Positions 60,641 to 64,000 of a DNA stretch of 64,000 nt are shown in pieces. The stretch comes from Cryobacterium flavum (GTDB lineage: Bacteria; Actinomycetota; Actinomycetes; Actinomycetales; Microbacteriaceae): positions 276,593-340,592 of the forward strand of contig NZ_FNIB01000005.1 in NCBI RefSeq assembly GCF_900103805.1, given 5' to 3'. The notes below the pieces were generated by a model. It did no database searches and was not told the origin of the DNA. It was given only the letters and a program-made list of their open reading frames with translations. Position 1 is the first letter of the stretch. Each line of letters opens with the position of its first letter. A program made the position numbers and the translations under genes.

Positions 60641-61603
60641 ATGAGCGCATCCGGCGGAAACAAAGCAATCGTGGCAGCATTCGCGGCAAATCTGGGCATC
60701 GCAGTGACCAAGTTCGTGGCCTGGGGCTTCTCCGGATCGTCGTCGATGCTCGCCGAGGGGGTGCACTCGGTAGCGGATGCCGGGAACCAGCTGCTCCTGT
60801 TGCTCGGCGGTCGCAAGGCGAAGAAGCGGGCCGACCTGGAGCATCCGTTTGGCTATGGCCGGGAACGCTACGTCTACGCTTTCGTGGTGTCGATCATTCT
60901 ATTCTCGATCGGCGGGGTCTTCTCGCTCTATGAGGGTTTCGACAAGCTGCAGCATCCGCATCCGCTCGAAAATGCCTGGCTGCCGATTCTGGTACTCGCC
61001 ATCGCAATGGTGCTCGAAGGATTTTCGCTGCGCACCGCGATTCGGGAGTCGAATCACACCCGCGGCACACAGTCCTGGGTGCAGTTCATTCGGCACGCCA
61101 AGGCGCCAGAGCTGCCCGTGGTGCTGCTCGAAGATGTCGCGGCTCTCACCGGCCTCGCCTTCGCCTTTGTGGGGGTCGGCCTGACCATCCTCACCGATGA
61201 ACCGCTCTGGGACGCCGTGGGAACTCTCTTGATTGGCGCACTGCTCGTTCTGGTCGCGATCATTCTCGGGATTGAGACCAAGAGTTTGCTCGTGGGCGAG
61301 GGCGCCAGCAAGAAGGACTTCGACGCCATAGAAGCGGCCATTCTGAACGGTCCGGAGACCAAGCGCATCATCCATTTGAAGACGCTCTACCTCGGCCCGG
61401 ACGAGATTCTGGTCGGCGCCAAGCTGGCCTTCGACGGCGAGCACCGGTTCGCCGACGTCGCAACCGACATCAATGCCGTTGAAACCCGAATACGCGCGGC
61501 GGTGCCGCTGGCCCGCACGATCTATCTCGAACCCGACATCTTCTTCGACCCGAACCTGGCCAATCCGCCCACCGACACCTTTGTGATCAAGGGCCTGGAG
61601 TAG
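60641..61603 (+). CDS. Cation diffusion facilitator family transporter
   Basis: 320 residues with six membrane helices. Helix 2 carries SSSMLAEGVHSVADAGNQLLLLLG (family signature, metal site) and helix 5 VVLLEDVAALTGLAFAFVG, each with an aspartate or glutamate suited to Zn/Mn/Fe export; the cytoplasmic C-terminal ferredoxin-like domain follows from about 225. HD pairs differ from ZitB, so the metal is not assignable. It is convergent with tadA (3 bp gap). Confidence 0.9.
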   Translation: MSASGGNKAIVAAFAANLGIAVTKFVAWGFSGSSSMLAEGVHSVADAGNQLLLLLGGRKAKKRADLEHPFGYGRERYVYAFVVSIILFSIGGVFSLYEGFDKLQHPHPLENAWLPILVLAIAMVLEGFSLRTAIRESNHTRGTQSWVQFIRHAKAPELPVVLLEDVAALTGLAFAFVGVGLTILTDEPLWDAVGTLLIGALLVLVAIILGIETKSLLVGEGASKKDFDAIEAAILNGPETKRIIHLKTLYLGPDEILVGAKLAFDGEHRFADVATDINAVETRIRAAVPLARTIYLEPDIFFDPNLANPPTDTFVIKGLE

Positions 61604-61606
61604 GCC

Positions 61607-62083
61607 TCAGCGCGCGGCCCGACGGGCCGGGTCCTCGAAAAACTCGCGCAGAACTTCGCCGCACTCGGCGTCATTGACGCCGGCGAACACCTCAACCCGA
61701 TGGTTGAGCCGGCGGTCGCGCAGCACGTCGTAGACCGATCCGGCCGCGCCCGCCTTCGCGTCCCAGGCGCCGAACACGACCGTGGGCACCCGGGCGGCGA
61801 GGATCGCGCCCGCGCACATCACGCAGGGCTCGAGGGTGACGATCAGGGTGGCGCCGGTCAGGTGCCAGTCACCGGTGTGCGCGGCGGCCTGCCGGATAGC
61901 TACGACCTCGGCGTGCAGGGTCGGGTCCTGGTGCAGTTCCCGCTCGTTGCGGCCGCGCCCGATCACCACGCCCGCAGCATCGATGACGACGGCTCCCACC
62001 GGTACGTCGTCGGAGGAGAGCGCCGCGCGCGCCTCGCTGAGGGCGAGCAGCATCCACTCTTCGTGTTGATCTTGTGCACGCAT
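61607..62083 (-). CDS. tadA: tRNA-specific adenosine deaminase TadA
   Basis: 158 residues with the zinc-deaminase motifs H57-A-E59 (TLHAEVVAI) and PC87VMC90AGA. It converts A34 to inosine in tRNA-Arg(ACG). TAAGGT lies 5 nt before ATG 62083, so the mRNA is probably leaderless. It is divergent from upp with 44 bp between start codons. Confidence 0.92.
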   Translation of the reverse strand: MRAQDQHEEWMLLALSEARAALSSDDVPVGAVVIDAAGVVIGRGRNERELHQDPTLHAEVVAIRQAAAHTGDWHLTGATLIVTLEPCVMCAGAILAARVPTVVFGAWDAKAGAAGSVYDVLRDRRLNHRVEVFAGVNDAECGEVLREFFEDPARRAAR

Positions 62084-62088
62084 GTGTC

Positions 62089-62094
62089 ACCTTA
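62089..62094 (-). promoter_or_regulatory. Leaderless -10 hexamer TAAGGT for tadA
   Basis: TAAGGT is 5 nt before ATG 62083, slightly shorter than the usual 6 nt. Confidence 0.4.
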
Positions 62095-62114
62095 AGCCGG
62101 GGGATTGCCTCTAG

Positions 62115-62120
62115 TAGAAT
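62115..62120 (+). promoter_or_regulatory. Leaderless -10 hexamer TAGAAT for upp
   Basis: TAGAAT is 7 nt before ATG 62128. Confidence 0.55.
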
Positions 62121-62127
62121 TGAGCCT

Positions 62128-62760
62128 ATGCGAGTCCATGTTGCCGACCACCCGCTCATCACGCACAAGCTCACCGTGCTTCGCGATAAGAACACGCCGT
62201 CACCGCTGTTCAGATCGCTCGTCGAGGAGCTCATGACGCTGCTCGCCTACGAGGGCACCCGTGGCGTGCGGGTGGAGGCCGTCACCGTGCAGACCCCCGT
62301 GTCTGCCGCCCAAGGCGTGCGCATCAGCGACCCGAAACCGCTCGTCGTGCCGATTCTGCGCGCCGGCCTCGGCATGCTCGAGGGCATGGTCAAGTTGCTG
62401 CCGACCGCCGAGGTTGGCTTTCTGGGCATGGCGCGCAACGAAGAGACTCTGCAGCCGACGACCTACGCCGAGCGCCTGCCCGACGATCTCTCGGATCGGC
62501 AGTGTTTCGTTCTCGACCCGATGCTCGCCACCGGCGGTTCGCTCATTGCCGCCATCAACTTTCTATTCGACCGCGGCGCGGTCGACGTGACGGCCATCTG
62601 CATCCTGGCCGCGCCGGAAGGGCTCGCCGCCGTGGAGAAAGCCCTGGCCGGCCGCGAAGTGACGATTGTGCTCGGTGCCGTGGACGAGAAGCTCGACGAG
62701 CAGGGCTATATCGTGCCCGGCCTCGGCGATGCCGGCGACCGGTTGTACGGCCTGGTCTGA
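62128..62760 (+). CDS. upp: Uracil phosphoribosyltransferase Upp
   Basis: 210 residues, the family length. It salvages uracil to UMP with PRPP. The start [21 protein letters not shown] is characteristic; RAGLGM, the PRPP loop [14 protein letters not shown] and the C-terminal [15 protein letters not shown] are present. ATG 62128 is preferred over an extension to 62074 because TAGAAT stands 7 nt upstream. Confidence 0.95.
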   Translation: MRVHVADHPLITHKLTVLRDKNTPSPLFRSLVEELMTLLAYEGTRGVRVEAVTVQTPVSAAQGVRISDPKPLVVPILRAGLGMLEGMVKLLPTAEVGFLGMARNEETLQPTTYAERLPDDLSDRQCFVLDPMLATGGSLIAAINFLFDRGAVDVTAICILAAPEGLAAVEKALAGREVTIVLGAVDEKLDEQGYIVPGLGDAGDRLYGLV

Positions 62761-62976
62761 CGCCCCGGCCTTCCTCCTGATCGACGAGACCCGGCCGGCG
62801 CGCGCAGGTTCTGCGACCGGCAACACGCCAGACCCGGTTCACATCAATAATCTTTGATTGAGTAGATCCTGAGCATGGAATATTTCACAAAGTCGTGATT
62901 GTGCACGGATTCGCCTAAATGGGCGGTGCCCCGCGAACGTGGTGCGCGTCATGCGGCGACTTACCGCGACGCCAAA

Positions 62977-63006
62977 TTGACACACGGCGTCACATTCCGC
63001 TTTACT
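62977..63006 (+). promoter_or_regulatory. Promoter of the cysteine-containing mini-ORF
   Basis: Consensus -35 TTGACA (62977-62982), an 18-nt spacer and TTTACT (63001-63006) end 7 nt before ATG 63014. The spacing implies a leaderless transcript. Confidence 0.55.
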
Positions 63007-63013
63007 CGCAGTT

Positions 63014-63118
63014 ATGACAACCAGCGCACGCCCCCTGACCTCCCTCGAGGCCCCCGGGACTGCCGCCATGATGATGGCCGGCACCCCCGCCATCCGCTGT
63101 TGCCGAATGTGCCGCTAA
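63014..63118 (+). CDS. 34-residue leaderless mini-ORF ending RCCRMCR
   Basis: ATG 63014 to TAA 63116-63118. The peptide starts MTTSARPLTSLEAPG and ends AIRCCRMCR, with three cysteines among its last six residues. In mycobacteria, leaderless upstream ORFs ending in consecutive cysteines act as cysteine-responsive attenuators of sulfur-assimilation operons; the position, size and Cys cluster fit that type. The next gene, 176 bp downstream, encodes a winged-helix protein rather than a sulfur enzyme, so the target may be that regulator or genes beyond the window. Confidence 0.5.
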   Translation: MTTSARPLTSLEAPGTAAMMMAGTPAIRCCRMCR

Positions 63119-63293
63119 CCGAGACTTCCCCCTAGGCGTCCTGTTCCTGACTGATTTCATTTGTCAGACCGACGCCCCGAGCGCTTGTTTGAAGCACTCG
63201 CCCTCCGGCCCCACGGGCCATCCGGAGCCACCACGAAGCAGCGCTTTCGCGCATCCGTCGAGCTCCCTTCGATCGAACAGTCAAGGACCCCTC

Positions 63294-63998
63294 ATGTCTC
63301 TCGCACAAATCCACGCCACTCGCCCCGCCCACTTCAACCGCCCCGAGCTGACCCTGGCTCCGCCGGTTGCCGCACCGCGCATTCGCGCCGTACCGACCGG
63401 CACCGAGGCTCGCGGCTTCGTGCTCTACGTCGGCATCGACGAGGCCAAGGCGGCCGCAGCCGGCACGAGCCTGAACCGTATCGTTGAGGCGCTCAAGGCC
63501 CTGGCCGCCGGCATCGCTCCCTCCGCCGAAACCTATGCCGCCGTCGCACTGGCACCGGAGGGTGCTGGCGGACGCGACGTGGACGTCGTGCGTCTCGCGT
63601 TGCAGGACCCGTCCGCACTTGCTGCGCACCGCGCAGAGCCCGAAGAGCTCGACCGCGCTCGCAGCGGTGTAGTCGTCGACATCTCCCGCAAGCGCGTCAT
63701 CCTCGACAACGAGACGGCCGCGCTGACCTACAAGGAGTTCGAACTGCTGCAGTACCTCGTACTGCGCGAGGGCCGCACCATCGACCGGGCCGAGATCATC
63801 TCCGCGCTCTGGAACTCCGCCGATGAAGAAGACACCCCGAACGAGCGCACCATCGACGTGCACGTTCGTCGCCTGCGCTCCAAGCTCGGGCGCTACGAAG
63901 ACATCGTGCGCACCGTGCGCGGCGTCGGCTATCGCTTCGACCGCCACGCGGACGTCGCCATCCGCCAGTCGACCACGCCGAGCCCCGACCTGTTCTAA
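63294..63998 (+). CDS. Orphan winged-helix (OmpR-type effector) protein without receiver
   Basis: 234 residues from ATG 63294, which has AAGGA at 6 nt. Residues 1-40 are Pro/Ala-rich; 41-120 a small alpha/beta region (GFVLYVGIDEAKAAAAG) that is not a receiver domain (no acidic pocket or phosphoacceptor); about 130-225 an OmpR-type winged helix (ALTYKEFELLQYLVLREGRTIDRAEII, VRRLRSKLGRYEDIVRTVRGVGYRF). It may be a constitutive or ligand-regulated regulator. The gene ends two bases before the window edge; the long untranslated stretch and Cys mini-ORF ahead of it suggest leader control. Confidence 0.82.
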   Translation: MSLAQIHATRPAHFNRPELTLAPPVAAPRIRAVPTGTEARGFVLYVGIDEAKAAAAGTSLNRIVEALKALAAGIAPSAETYAAVALAPEGAGGRDVDVVRLALQDPSALAAHRAEPEELDRARSGVVVDISRKRVILDNETAALTYKEFELLQYLVLREGRTIDRAEIISALWNSADEEDTPNERTIDVHVRRLRSKLGRYEDIVRTVRGVGYRFDRHADVAIRQSTTPSPDLF

Positions 63999-64000
63999 TC

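Overview
The window is high-GC actinobacterial chromosome, most likely from a member of the Microbacteriaceae (order Micrococcales). The evidence is the complete absence of phage or IS genes, menaquinone rather than ubiquinone genes, a 32-codon bS22 (AURKAIP1/COX24-type) ribosomal protein gene, a DUF7882-type small protein, a short archaeal-type aspartyl-tRNA synthetase, System II cytochrome c maturation, and very frequent TANNNT hexamers placed 5-7 nt upstream of start codons, as expected for leaderless actinobacterial mRNAs. No rRNA is present. Three tRNA genes (Met-CAT, Thr-GGT, Tyr-GTA) lie on the minus strand.

Layout. 0-1.5 kb: a PfkB sugar kinase and a 54-residue membrane protein. 1.5-6.9 kb: a catabolic cluster (LysR regulator, MHS-type transporter, M20 amidohydrolase, amidase). 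7-12 kb: thiamine genes, namely a tightly overlapping thiO-thiS-thiG-moeB/thiF operon, a divergent thiE, and thiD behind a TPP riboswitch. 12-14.7 kb: a decayed DUF4097/DrrAB-type exporter locus with an intact ribbon-helix-helix gene that starts inside a perfect 16-bp palindrome, then a winged-helix/membrane protein pair. 14.8-17 kb: small membrane proteins (one apparently frameshifted), an alpha/beta hydrolase preceded by a mini-ORF, and tRNAs. 17.3-22.2 kb: a GH13 glucosidase overlapping a small alarmone synthetase, an M23 peptidase and an inositol-phosphatase-family protein. 22.5-25 kb: a second decayed exporter, of MacAB type, with several lesions. 25-30.4 kb: yajQ, fprA, polyprenyl diphosphate synthase, menG, menF. 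30.5-36.1 kb: a ferric-reductase/ferredoxin fusion, ApbE, two small low-complexity exported or anchored proteins, and a divergent two-component system. 36.1-44.8 kb: menD, menA, menE, menC interleaved with a group-2 sigma factor and small proteins. 44.9-49.7 kb: the System II cytochrome c operon. 49.7-53 kb: a five-gene operon with type VII secretion substrate features. 53-64 kb: housekeeping genes (aspS, bS22, K+ uptake, MinD/ParA-like ATPase, proC, CDF transporter, tadA, upp) and finally a leaderless cysteine-containing mini-ORF ahead of an orphan winged-helix protein.

How it fits together. menF, menD, menC, menE, menA and menG make most of the menaquinone route from chorismate; the polyprenyl synthase probably supplies the side chain, and the cytochrome c maturation genes serve the same respiratory chain. 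The ferric-reductase/ApbE/two-component region may be an extracytoplasmic electron-transfer module under its own sensor. Two separate ABC-exporter loci have collapsed by internal deletions, which suggests recent gene decay in this lineage. The most unusual sequence-level signals are three mini-ORFs of 16-20 codons whose stop codons overlap the start of the next gene (sigma factor, menE, hydrolase), two of them leaderless, and the leaderless mini-ORF ending RCCRMCR near the right edge.
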